Made by a program: the position numbers and the translations under genes
In this document: positions 8,053 to 16,748 of the stretch, in pieces
How the letters are laid out: each line of letters opens with the position of its first letter
Position numbering within the stretch: position 1 is the first letter of the stretch
Assembly: GCA_938045435.1 (NCBI GenBank)
Contig: CALIBA010000183.1
Location: 1-34,291 of the forward strand
Source: an uncultured Selenomonas sp.
GTDB lineage: Bacteria; Bacillota; Negativicutes; Selenomonadales; Selenomonadaceae
Length of the DNA: 34,291 nt
Direction: 5' to 3'
Notes under the pieces: model-generated
Told to the model about the DNA's origin: nothing
Seen by the model: only the letters and a program-made list of their open reading frames with translations
Databases searched by the model: none

Positions 8053-8156
8053 TTAATAAGGGCTGCCCAAAAAGAAAAAAATGCAGTTGCCATCCTATAG
8101 ATACTTGCAGAAAGGATAAAATTTACTTTTAGACCTTTTGGGATAGCCCTTATTAA
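8053..8156. mobile_element. MITE-like element with 22-bp terminal inverted repeats
   Basis: The 22 bp at 8053-8074 (TTAATAAGGGCTGCCCAAAA and two more) and the reverse complement of 8135-8156 agree at 19 of 22 positions. About 60 bp without coding capacity lie between. GGGCTGTCCC-type ends are usual for insertion sequence termini. A direct TTAATA copy occurs at both edges (8053-8058 and 8153-8158) and could be a target duplication. It may be a MITE, a solo insertion sequence remnant, or a large hairpin terminator. Confidence 0.5.
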
Positions 8157-8179
8157 TACTTCAGATAAAATTCCTTAGG

Positions 8180-11100
8180 TTATATTTTCAATCCTTTGGA
8201 CCGGGTTTCCTCCTTGGCATACAGTCCCGGACGCCCGATTATGACATGGTTGGCAACGATACTATCCGCCGGACTGCGTATCTGCGGCGGTGCATTTTCG
8301 GGATATTGCGCCTGCCTGTTCCTCACATCTTCCGCTTCCGGCTTGAGCTGTTGCCCTTCATTCTCCTTTTCTGCGACTTCGGGCGTGGGTGGCGCAAGCT
8401 CCAGCTGAATTTTTCGGTCAAGGGCGGCAAGTTCGGACTTCAACTGCTTCAGCTCGTCCTCCTTCTTCCACACCTTACCCGCTATCTCCTGTAACTGCGG
8501 TATCTCCATCTCCAGCACCTCGTTCTTCGCCTTGTACTGGTCGATGATGGAGGGTATCCTCTCCATCGCGTTGAGGAAGTTGCGGGCGGCGGCCAACGGG
8601 TCAGCCATCGCCAGATGCCCGTTGTTGTAGGTGTACTTGTAGTTCCCCTCGACCACGAAGCGGTTGTCGGTGAACTCCAATCCCTCTTTGAGTATCCTTT
8701 CGCTCACCACCTTTATCGGAAAACCGTAAAGTTCACCGACCTGCGTGTACAACCCTCCGGTCGTGGCATTCTTGGCTATCTCCTGCAAACGCTTTCCGAT
8801 GACCTTCTCATCGGCGGAATCCACTCCGTCCACCTTTATTATATTAAGGCGGTTGCCCTCCTTGTCGGTCTGCACCACCGACAGGAAGCGGTTCCAGTCC
8901 TCCGTCATGGCATCTATGAAAGCCGTGTTGTTGCGCAACTCGCCGGTCTTTGACTCCAGCTTGAACTCCGAATCACGCTTGCCCTTGTTGAACGACTTGC
9001 GTTCCCCTTCGAGCGATGCGATCCGCTTTTCCAGTTTCGCCTTGTCCAACAGGTCGGTATTGCCGGAGAGCAACGCCATGTATTCCGAGAAATTCATGCC
9101 CGATTTTTCGTCCATTGCCCCCTCGTCGATGGTACGCGCACCCATCGCACCGCTTTTGAGCTGGCTTATGAAAGTCTGCTTGCAGTGCAGGAGGTTGAAC
9201 TTGTAGCTGTCCAGTGACTTCTCCACCGCGTAGATGATTACATCCACGTTGTTCCCGGCGAAATGTTTGGCAATCTCATTACCTGCCCTAACTCCGCGTC
9301 CGTCACGCTGTTGCAAGTCGGACGGTCGCCACGGCGTATCGAGATGATGGATAGCCACACACCGTTTCTGGGCGTTCACACCCGTTCCGAGCATAGAGGT
9401 AGAGCCGAACAGCACACGCACCGTCCCGGCGTTCATGGCGTCTATCACCGCCTTCCGCGCCTTGTCGGTCTTGCACTCCTGAATGAAGCGCACCTCGCTT
9501 GGCGGTATACCGTAGTCCTCCGTCAGTTTGCGCTTGATTTCCGAATAGACGTTCCACCCGTCGCCCGGCTGGTATGTCCCCAAATCAGAGAAAACGAACT
9601 GCGTGCCTTTCTGGGCGTCGTATTTTTGATAATACTCCGCGATCATCTTGGCACAGTGACTCGCTTTGTTGTCGGGATGATCTTCGTAATTCGGGTCTAT
9701 CATGCGCATGTCGAGTGCCATTTTCCGGGCATAGTCCGTGGCGATGAGCATCTTCGCCTTTTCTTCCGTTTCCGAAAGCGGCAGCCTGCCCAACAAGGTG
9801 GCATCGCCCGTCTTGGCGAACTGCATCAGTTTCTGTATGAAGTCCTCCTGTTCCGGCGTGGGCGGTATATGGTGCAGTATCTCGTTCTTGGCAGGACGGT
9901 CAACGCCCACATCCTCCGCCGTGCGGTAGTCCGTGATTTCATTATAGAAGGCGGCAAGCTCCGGCACTTTGATGAAGTAGCGGAAACGCTCCTTCTGGAC
10001 CACATTGTTCGTCACGTTAAATTCAAAATCCGTCGTCTTCTTGGCAAATATCGCCGCCCAAGCGTCGAAACACCTTATGTCCTGCCGTTCCAGCTCCTTC
10101 GGGCGCAGGTACTTGAACAGCAGGTACAATTCAGTCAGTGAGTTGCTGATAGTCGTGCCGGAGAGGAAGGTCGCACCCAAGTCTTTTCCTGTGCGCTCCT
10201 GTATGGTGCGTATGGCAAAGAGCATGTTAAGTGCCTTCTGGCTTCCCTCGCTGTTTCCCAATCCCGCCACACGGTCGTGGCGCGTGTTGAAAGTCAGATT
10301 CTTGAACTGGTGGCTCTCATCTATGAAGATGTGGTCGATGCCCATCTGCTTGAAATCCACCACGTCGTCCGTGCGTGACTTTATGGCGTGTTCCACCTTC
10401 TCCAGCTTCGCTTCAAGGTTGTGCTTGCGCTTCTCCAATCCTTTCAGCATCGCCCGCGACACGTTCTTTCCCTGCTGCCGTAGCACTTCGAGGTTTTCCT
10501 CCACCGTGTCAAGCTCTGCTTGCAGGATGCGCTGCTGCAATTCCGGCGACTGCGGTATCTTGCCGAACTGGTCGTGCGACATGATGACGCAATCGTAGTC
10601 GTTGTTCTTTATATTATTGAAGAAGCGCACACGGTTGGCGGTCGAAAAGTCCTTCTCCGAAGCGTACAGAATACGTGCGTTGGGATATGCCGCCTGATAG
10701 GTGGCTGCAATCTCCGCAACGTTGGCTTTCAGCCCGATAATCATCGGCTTGTGTGCCAAATTCAGACGCTTCATCTCATGCGCGGCGATGCACATTATCA
10801 GCGTCTTACCGGTTCCCACCTCGTGGTCGCAAATTCCGCCGCCGTTCTGTTTCAACATCCAGACGCAATCCATCTGTGAGGGATAGACGCTCTTGATACC
10901 CCGGCTTGCCAGCCCTTTCAGGTTGAGGTCGGGAAAGGTCTGATGGGAGCCGTCGTAGCGCGGGCGCACGAAACAGTTGAACTTGCGGTTATACATCGTC
11001 ACAAGCCGCTCCTTGAACTGCGGCGACTGCTCTTCGAGCCATTCGGAGAAGCCGTTTCGTATCTCGTCAATCTTGGCGTTGGCGAGTTGTATTCCCTCGC

Positions 11101-13996
11101 TGTCGCGCATCTTGATGTCGTTGCCATGCTCGTCCTTGCCGATGGACTTCATCATGTCAGGGCAGGTGTTGTGCAGGGCGTGTTTTAGGAGGTGCATACC
11201 GTCATAGTTCCGGTAATACCCCTTCACCAGAAACTCGTCCGTGATTTTCATGGTGCGGTAGCCGCACACCACCGAAAACTCGTCCATGCTTGCGGAATAG
11301 GCGATTTTCACCTCCGTGTCGAACAGCCGGCTCATGTAGGCGGCATAGACACCCGTCGGAATCCAGCGTTCCCCGAAATTGAAGTCCAGATCCTCGAAGG
11401 CGATGCGCTGCGGCTCGGCATCTTTCAGAGCCTCCAACGCCTGCTTCACCTCCGGCATACGCTCATTTTCGGGATTGTCACCCATCCATGCCTCTATGCG
11501 TTCCGCTTTCTCTATGACATTTCCGGCGATGAAACGGTCTTTGATTTCGTAACCGGTCACGAGCGGATTGTAGTAGATGCGCCCTTGCAGGGCAGTGAGC
11601 AAATCCTCCGCCGTGCTGTCGGTTATCTCCCGCATATAGTCGAGATTGACCGTACCATATTTGTTGAGCGACGCAGACAGGGCTTCTTCGGGAGAGCCTA
11701 CGTTGGCATGGCTCTCCACCGCGAAGGAAACAGGATGCTCGAAGATGTCCGCCTTGACGAACTTTCCGTTTTCCATCCGTTCCAGCGAAAGGATGTCGCG
11801 CCCGCCCGCATCCATCATCACTAACTTCACGTTCTGCTTGGCGTTGAGGTTGCCGTAGCGCATGACAAACTCATCGTAACAGGTATTCAGATGCTCTCGC
11901 CACGGAACATTTGCCTCGCGCCGGAGCGATTCATAACGGTACAGACGCTCGTAGGCGTCACGCAGCGACACATACAACAACGCCTTTTCCTTCTGGTATC
12001 CTTTCAGGTCGAGCGGCTGGAATGTCGCCCCGTATGGCGTGATGTCTTTCAGGTAGCCGATGTTATGACGCCCCCGGTCAGCCACCAGCGACCCTTCGCG
12101 CAGGTGCATCTCCGGCGTGCGGTGGTAGGCACGCGGAGAAAGGTCCACGACTTCCTCCTTCGGCTTTTCCGCTTCGATGTCGGGGAAAAGGAAAGTCCCC
12201 ACCGCTTCCGATGGGGTATCTGTAACGGCAGGTGCGGCGACTGCCTCCGGCTGTGTTTCCTCCTGTCGTGGCTGCTCACGGGAAGTTTCCGGCACGGCTT
12301 TCACTTCCGTCTTTTCCGCCACTTGTTTCTCGTTATGCTGCCTTGCCAGTTCCCGAAGTTCTTTCCTACGCTCCGGCGTCAAACCCATCATCATTTCATA
12401 GAAACCGTTGATGGGAGGATTGGTATCCCAGTCCAGTGTGGCATAGATGTCGTCCGGGTCGGCAGGCTTGGCGGTGTTCTCCGCTTTCACCTCCTTATTC
12501 TCCATTGCGGGTTTTGCAGTTGGAGCTGTCGGTGTAACCGTGACTTTCGGTTTGGGCGGAGTGGACTTTGCCGTAACTGCCTTTTTCACCGTCTTTTTCT
12601 TTTTGGAGGTTTTCGGTTGGCTGACCTCTTCCGTCATCCCCCAGAGGTCAAGCAGGGTGAGCTGCACGCCTGCGGAATATTGCGGGCGCGGTTCTATCTC
12701 CGGCTTTTCATCTGCGGGTTGCGGCTTTTCTGTCGGAGTTTCCACCGTCTGCGCCGAGGATACTGTTTCCAATTTTATGGCAGGACGCTCTACTTTATTT
12801 TGAACGGCAACTTTTTCTTCCGTTCCTGCCTGCCGGATTGAACCCGAATACAAGCGCATGGCAAGCCTGTAATGGAAATCCTCGTCGAGCATACGGCGCA
12901 AATCCCCGGCGATGCCTGCTGCCTTGCCCTCGTGCAGATAAACCATAGCGGGCTTCCCGTAGGGGTCTGTGTCAAGTTTCGCCATCGTATGCACGATGCG
13001 TTCCGGGTGGTGGATGAAATAGGCGTTGTCGGTCAGGGCGGTTTTCGTGTCCGTCTGTATCACGGTCATCAGCCGCTCGTCCTGCGACATTTCCTTCTTG
13101 CTGAGGTTCTTTTGCAGGACAATCAGGTCACTGCCCACCTCCGTGCCCGCGTTGTCCGTGAACAGGTTGTTGGGCAGGCGTATCGCGGATACCAGATTGG
13201 CCTGACTGAACAGCTCGTTACGCACGGAGGTCTTGGTGCTATTCAATACCCCTTGCGAGGTGATGAACGCCACGATACCGCCGTCACGCACGGCATCCAG
13301 TCCTTTGAGAAAGAAATAGTTGTGGATGGTTTTCTGGGCGGAGCGTCTGCCGAAAGAGTCGCTCCGCTGAAACTCCGCGTCGAACACGGCAATGTCACCG
13401 AACGGAATGTTGGACACCGCCAAGTCGAAATAATTGTTGAACGGTCTTTCGATTTTCTCAAAACCGCAGGTGCGCATTTTCTGGTCGGGATAGAGATGCC
13501 TCAAGATTGTACCCGTGAGCAGATCCTTCTCGAAAGCCATCACATCCGCATTGGGGCTGTGCCGCAGCATGGAATCCACGAACACGCCGACACCTGCCGA
13601 CGGTTCGAGCATACGGGCGGGGCGGACGCTGTAATCTGCCAGCACGTCCGCGATGGTGTCGGTTATCTCTTTGGGGGTGTAGAAAGCGGTCAGCACGGAC
13701 GCTTTCAGCGAATCCACAAACCGCTTGTACTCTGTTTCGTCCTTGCTGTTCTCACGGATAAGCCTGTGCAGCTCCACCGTCGGGGCGAACAGTTCGAGGT
13801 CGGATTTCGCCCACCGGACGGCATCCGTCAGTTCCTTTGCAGGGTTGAGGATACATTTCAGACCGCCGAAACCGCAGTACCTTTGAAGTATGGCACGCTC
13901 TTCGGTTGTCGCTGTCCTATTTTCCCTGTCAAGGATGAATGCCGTCCGTATCGCCTCGATGTTGTCCCGCAGTTTCTGTTTGCGGTTAAACGCCAT
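8180..13996 (-). CDS. Giant N6-adenine DNA methylase / SNF2-type helicase fusion
   Basis: The 1938-residue protein has an N-terminal N6-adenine methyltransferase-like region. It includes a SAM-site-like EPSAGVGVF segment near residue 125 and the catalytic-type motif NIPFGD near 195 (NPPF/Y in canonical enzymes). A proline-, lysine- and glutamate-rich linker spans about 400-640. A superfamily 2 helicase follows, with Walker A EVGTGKT near 1059, DESH box IDHIFIDESHQF near 1225, and a C-terminal helicase lobe near 1500-1570 ending in QQRDGRGVRAG. The last 150 residues are coiled-coil-like. The gene belongs to the element and starts inside the preceding DUF1896 gene (11-bp overlap). Similar methylase-helicase fusions, such as DarB of phage P1, protect incoming DNA from restriction. 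That role here is an inference. The Pro-to-Ile change in the NPPF motif makes methylation activity uncertain. Confidence 0.88.
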   Translation of the reverse strand: MAFNRKQKLRDNIEAIRTAFILDRENRTATTEERAILQRYCGFGGLKCILNPAKELTDAVRWAKSDLELFAPTVELHRLIRENSKDETEYKRFVDSLKASVLTAFYTPKEITDTIADVLADYSVRPARMLEPSAGVGVFVDSMLRHSPNADVMAFEKDLLTGTILRHLYPDQKMRTCGFEKIERPFNNYFDLAVSNIPFGDIAVFDAEFQRSDSFGRRSAQKTIHNYFFLKGLDAVRDGGIVAFITSQGVLNSTKTSVRNELFSQANLVSAIRLPNNLFTDNAGTEVGSDLIVLQKNLSKKEMSQDERLMTVIQTDTKTALTDNAYFIHHPERIVHTMAKLDTDPYGKPAMVYLHEGKAAGIAGDLRRMLDEDFHYRLAMRLYSGSIRQAGTEEKVAVQNKVERPAIKLETVSSAQTVETPTEKPQPADEKPEIEPRPQYSAGVQLTLLDLWGMTEEVSQPKTSKKKKTVKKAVTAKSTPPKPKVTVTPTAPTAKPAMENKEVKAENTAKPADPDDIYATLDWDTNPPINGFYEMMMGLTPERRKELRELARQHNEKQVAEKTEVKAVPETSREQPRQEETQPEAVAAPAVTDTPSEAVGTFLFPDIEAEKPKEEVVDLSPRAYHRTPEMHLREGSLVADRGRHNIGYLKDITPYGATFQPLDLKGYQKEKALLYVSLRDAYERLYRYESLRREANVPWREHLNTCYDEFVMRYGNLNAKQNVKLVMMDAGGRDILSLERMENGKFVKADIFEHPVSFAVESHANVGSPEEALSASLNKYGTVNLDYMREITDSTAEDLLTALQGRIYYNPLVTGYEIKDRFIAGNVIEKAERIEAWMGDNPENERMPEVKQALEALKDAEPQRIAFEDLDFNFGERWIPTGVYAAYMSRLFDTEVKIAYSASMDEFSVVCGYRTMKITDEFLVKGYYRNYDGMHLLKHALHNTCPDMMKSIGKDEHGNDIKMRDSEGIQLANAKIDEIRNGFSEWLEEQSPQFKERLVTMYNRKFNCFVRPRYDGSHQTFPDLNLKGLASRGIKSVYPSQMDCVWMLKQNGGGICDHEVGTGKTLIMCIAAHEMKRLNLAHKPMIIGLKANVAEIAATYQAAYPNARILYASEKDFSTANRVRFFNNIKNNDYDCVIMSHDQFGKIPQSPELQQRILQAELDTVEENLEVLRQQGKNVSRAMLKGLEKRKHNLEAKLEKVEHAIKSRTDDVVDFKQMGIDHIFIDESHQFKNLTFNTRHDRVAGLGNSEGSQKALNMLFAIRTIQERTGKDLGATFLSGTTISNSLTELYLLFKYLRPKELERQDIRCFDAWAAIFAKKTTDFEFNVTNNVVQKERFRYFIKVPELAAFYNEITDYRTAEDVGVDRPAKNEILHHIPPTPEQEDFIQKLMQFAKTGDATLLGRLPLSETEEKAKMLIATDYARKMALDMRMIDPNYEDHPDNKASHCAKMIAEYYQKYDAQKGTQFVFSDLGTYQPGDGWNVYSEIKRKLTEDYGIPPSEVRFIQECKTDKARKAVIDAMNAGTVRVLFGSTSMLGTGVNAQKRCVAIHHLDTPWRPSDLQQRDGRGVRAGNEIAKHFAGNNVDVIIYAVEKSLDSYKFNLLHCKQTFISQLKSGAMGARTIDEGAMDEKSGMNFSEYMALLSGNTDLLDKAKLEKRIASLEGERKSFNKGKRDSEFKLESKTGELRNNTAFIDAMTEDWNRFLSVVQTDKEGNRLNIIKVDGVDSADEKVIGKRLQEIAKNATTGGLYTQVGELYGFPIKVVSERILKEGLEFTDNRFVVEGNYKYTYNNGHLAMADPLAAARNFLNAMERIPSIIDQYKAKNEVLEMEIPQLQEIAGKVWKKEDELKQLKSELAALDRKIQLELAPPTPEVAEKENEGQQLKPEAEDVRNRQAQYPENAPPQIRSPADSIVANHVIIGRPGLYAKEETRSKGLKI

Positions 13997-14438
13997 ATTC
14001 GTCTAAGTAAAGGACGGTTGCTCCCGTCAGCTCCGTGTAGAGCAGGTCGTAATCGGAAGACAGGGCGAAATTGTCATCCGAGAGGTCATAGACGGAGAAC
14101 ACGTTGCCGACAAGCGGCAGCAGTTTCAGGACAAAGGCTTCACGCTTCTCTTCCGGCACTTCATCGGCAAACTCGTTTTCCACGACTTCGCGGAGGATGG
14201 CGTAACGGGAATAATGCAGCCCGCGCAGCAGCGTGTCCATCGCCAGTTCCTGCGCACCATCGGCGGGATAGCCTTCAAGCCGTGCCCTCTCATACGTTTC
14301 GGCGGCACGGTCGGCCCGTTCCCGTATGAAAGCGGTGTCGTCAGCCTGTTCAAACTTGTTCGTGCGGAGATAGTCCAGCAGGTACAGACCGTAATAGGAA
14401 AAGTCGGTCTGACCCTCGTTTTTCTTCTTGTTGTTCAT
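13986..14438 (-). CDS. DUF1896 family protein
   Basis: The 150-residue acidic protein begins MNNKKKNEGQTDFSYYGLYL. It looks like the DUF1896 family, whose members are found almost only on Bacteroidales conjugative elements. The start at 14438 is preferred because the upstream extension would have to read through an intrinsic terminator hairpin. Its 3' end overlaps the start of the methylase/helicase gene by 11 bp, so the two are probably translated together and may act together. No catalytic motif is visible. Function is unknown. A promoter box and an attenuator-like leader precede it. Confidence 0.75.
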   Translation of the reverse strand: MNNKKKNEGQTDFSYYGLYLLDYLRTNKFEQADDTAFIRERADRAAETYERARLEGYPADGAQELAMDTLLRGLHYSRYAILREVVENEFADEVPEEKREAFVLKLLPLVGNVFSVYDLSDDNFALSSDYDLLYTELTGATVLYLDEYGV

Positions 14439-14541
14439 TACTTTGGATTTAGCGGATTGATAATTAACGGGATAATCGGTTGGAAAAAGGAAGAAAAAGG
14501 CACTCGGTATCCCTCCGAGTGCCACCACTAAATCCAAAGTA
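14439..14541 (-). promoter_or_regulatory. Nested hairpin leader: intrinsic terminator inside a start-adjacent stem
   Basis: The inner hairpin pairs GGCACTCGG (14499-14507) with CCGAGTGCC (14515-14523). On the minus strand TTTTTCTTCCTTTTT follows, so it is a good intrinsic terminator for topB transcripts. An outer perfect 14-bp inverted repeat (14439-14452 with 14528-14541) encloses it, and its inner end touches the DUF1896 start codon directly. Either element alone, or both together, could limit expression of DUF1896 and the methylase/helicase. Confidence 0.7.
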
Positions 14542-14589
14542 TGAGTGTAATCCGGTATCGAAGAACAATTCATTACTCTGAACAAGTGG

Positions 14590-14597
14590 CAAAGTTA
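14590..14597 (-). promoter_or_regulatory. -7 promoter box between topB and DUF1896
   Basis: The minus strand reads TAACTTTG, an exact TAnnTTTG box, directly after the topB stop codon. A near -33 element (TTTTC) lies 19 bp upstream, inside the topB end. It would give DUF1896 its own transcript with a leader of about 145 nt. Confidence 0.45.
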
Positions 14598-14600
14598 ATA

Positions 14601-16688
14601 CTATTTCTTCCGTCCTGAAAATTTCTTGTCCTTTTTAGCCTCCGGGAACACAAAAGTCGTGTTATATTCCCCGTCAAAGGCGACAACAGCATCGAAACTC
14701 TTGCCCTGTTTGCTCTTGAACCCTTTGAGCAGCTTGGTATGCCCTTCGGTGAGCAGGTCTTTGATTTCATCGTCGGACAGGGTGCGTCCCGCTTTCAGCC
14801 GGAACACGGGCAGTCCGCACTCCGTGTTGTCGCAGCGTACCACCTTGCCGTAGAACCGCATCCTGCCCGTGCCACACTTGGGACACGCGCAGCCGGAGTC
14901 ACGGCTGCCGAAGAGCTTGTCGCACGAGATCAGTTCGGAGGTTATCTCACGTGTGTACGCCTCTATCTCCTTGCGGAAGGTGTCGTCGGACAGTTCCCCG
15001 CGCTCGATACGCGCCAGCTCCTTTTCCCATTCGCCCGTCATGGCAACATCGGCGATGCGCATCGTCTTGACGACGGAATTGAGGGCAAGTCCTTTTTCGG
15101 TGGGAACAAGCGACTTCTTGCAGCGTTCCATGTAACCGCGCTTGAAAAGCGTTTCGATGATGGAGGCGCGTGTGGCGGGAGTACCGATGCCACAGTCCTT
15201 CATCGCCTGCCGCAGTGCGTCGTCCTCAATTTCCTTGCCCGCCGTTTCCATTGCCGAGAGCAGGGTGGCTTCGGTATGCAGCGGCTTGGGTTTGGTCTTT
15301 CCTTCGGTAATGGACGAGCCTTTCGGTGTCAGCGTGTCGCCTTCCTGCCAGCCGGGGATGGTAATTTCCTCTTTTTCCTCGCCATAGACGGCACGCCATC
15401 CGGTTTGCTTCACGACGCTGCCTTTTACGGTAAACTCCACTCCGGCACATTCCGCCGTGACAGTGGTCACATCCTTGACGCATTTCTCAGAGAATGCCTC
15501 GACCATGCGCCCGGCAATCATCTGATAGATGGTATTGTCCTCTTTGGAGAGGAAGAGCGGTTTCTCACCCGTGACGAGCAGGGCATGGTGGTCTGTCACC
15601 TTGCCGTCGTCCACGCTGCGGCGTGTCGGGGCGGCTTTTGCCCGCACCTTGTCTTTCCATTCGGGCTGTGTGCCGATGAAAGCGAGCAGTTTGGGAATTT
15701 CGGCAAACACGTCTTCGGGGATGTAGCGGCTTCCCGTTCTCGGATAGGTTATCAACTTCTTTTCGTAGAGTTTCTGCGCGATTTCAAGCGTCTGTTCCGC
15801 CGTGAAGCCGTGCTTGGCGTTGGCTTCTTTCTGGAGCGTGGTCAGGTCGTAGAGCAAGGGAGTTTCCTCCGTCTTCTCCTTGCGCTCGGCTTTCGTGACA
15901 GTGGCGCAACCTGCCGCCTTTACCTTATTATATAGTTCCATCGCCGGTTCTTTCTCTTTCCATTTCTCGGAGGATGAGAATTTCACGACTTCGCCGTCGC
16001 AACCGTCCGTTGCGATATGGAGCTGCCAGAATGCTTCGGACGTAAAGCGGCGGTTCTCCCAGTAGCGTTCACATACCATAGCCAACGTTGGTGTCTGCAC
16101 CCGCCCCACGGAATACGTGCCGTGTCCGGCGGCGATGGATAACGCCTGTGTGCCGTTGATGCCCACGAGCCAGTCGGATTCGCTCCGCGCTTTGGCGGCG
16201 AGGTAGAGGTTGTCGTATTTGCTGCCGTCTTCGAGTTTCCGCAGTCCCTCGCGGATAGCTTTGTCGGTGAGAGAGCTGATCCACAGGCGCACGAAAGGAG
16301 TGGTGCAACCCGTATAGTGGTAGAGGTAGCGGAAGATAAGCTCTCCCTCGCGTCCGGCATCGGTCGCCACGATGATATGTTCGCTTGTGTCGAACAGTCT
16401 TTTGATGACTTTTATCTGCGACACCACGCCGCTGTCGGGCTTGTAACCTTTCTCCGTCCTGACCTGACGGGGGACGAGCGTGAATGTGTCGGGAATAATC
16501 GGGAGGTTGTCACGGACAAATCCGCGCACGCCGTAGCCGTCGGGCATGGCAAGCTGAACGAGGTGTCCGAATGCCCATGTCACGGCATAACCGCCTCCCT
16601 CGAAATATCCTTCCTCTCTCTTTGTCGCGCCCACGATGCGGGCGATTTCACGTGCCACGGAGGGCTTTTCTGCAATGATTGTCTTCAT
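14601..16688 (-). CDS. topB: DNA topoisomerase III (Exc protein of CTnDOT)
   Basis: The 695-residue type IA topoisomerase has a TOPRIM domain with Glu7 (AEKPS) and DAGREGE (110-116). The catalytic tyrosine Tyr315 is in ITYPRTGSRYIPEDV. The C-terminus has one four-cysteine zinc finger near 610-640 (CPKCG and CDNTEC) and topoisomerase C-terminal repeats. Its position after xis2c-xis2d-orf3 identifies it as exc. In CTnDOT, Exc is the last product of the excision operon and has topoisomerase activity; the operon also stimulates transfer gene expression. A terminator lies downstream. The start is preceded by a purine-rich AAAGAAGAAGAC. The enzyme appears complete. Confidence 0.95.
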   Translation of the reverse strand: MKTIIAEKPSVAREIARIVGATKREEGYFEGGGYAVTWAFGHLVQLAMPDGYGVRGFVRDNLPIIPDTFTLVPRQVRTEKGYKPDSGVVSQIKVIKRLFDTSEHIIVATDAGREGELIFRYLYHYTGCTTPFVRLWISSLTDKAIREGLRKLEDGSKYDNLYLAAKARSESDWLVGINGTQALSIAAGHGTYSVGRVQTPTLAMVCERYWENRRFTSEAFWQLHIATDGCDGEVVKFSSSEKWKEKEPAMELYNKVKAAGCATVTKAERKEKTEETPLLYDLTTLQKEANAKHGFTAEQTLEIAQKLYEKKLITYPRTGSRYIPEDVFAEIPKLLAFIGTQPEWKDKVRAKAAPTRRSVDDGKVTDHHALLVTGEKPLFLSKEDNTIYQMIAGRMVEAFSEKCVKDVTTVTAECAGVEFTVKGSVVKQTGWRAVYGEEKEEITIPGWQEGDTLTPKGSSITEGKTKPKPLHTEATLLSAMETAGKEIEDDALRQAMKDCGIGTPATRASIIETLFKRGYMERCKKSLVPTEKGLALNSVVKTMRIADVAMTGEWEKELARIERGELSDDTFRKEIEAYTREITSELISCDKLFGSRDSGCACPKCGTGRMRFYGKVVRCDNTECGLPVFRLKAGRTLSDDEIKDLLTEGHTKLLKGFKSKQGKSFDAVVAFDGEYNTTFVFPEAKKDKKFSGRKK

Positions 16689-16748
16689 GTCTTCTTCTTT
16701 TTTGTTGATACTTTGGATTTTATTTTGGATTCAGTGGCGGACACGGGA

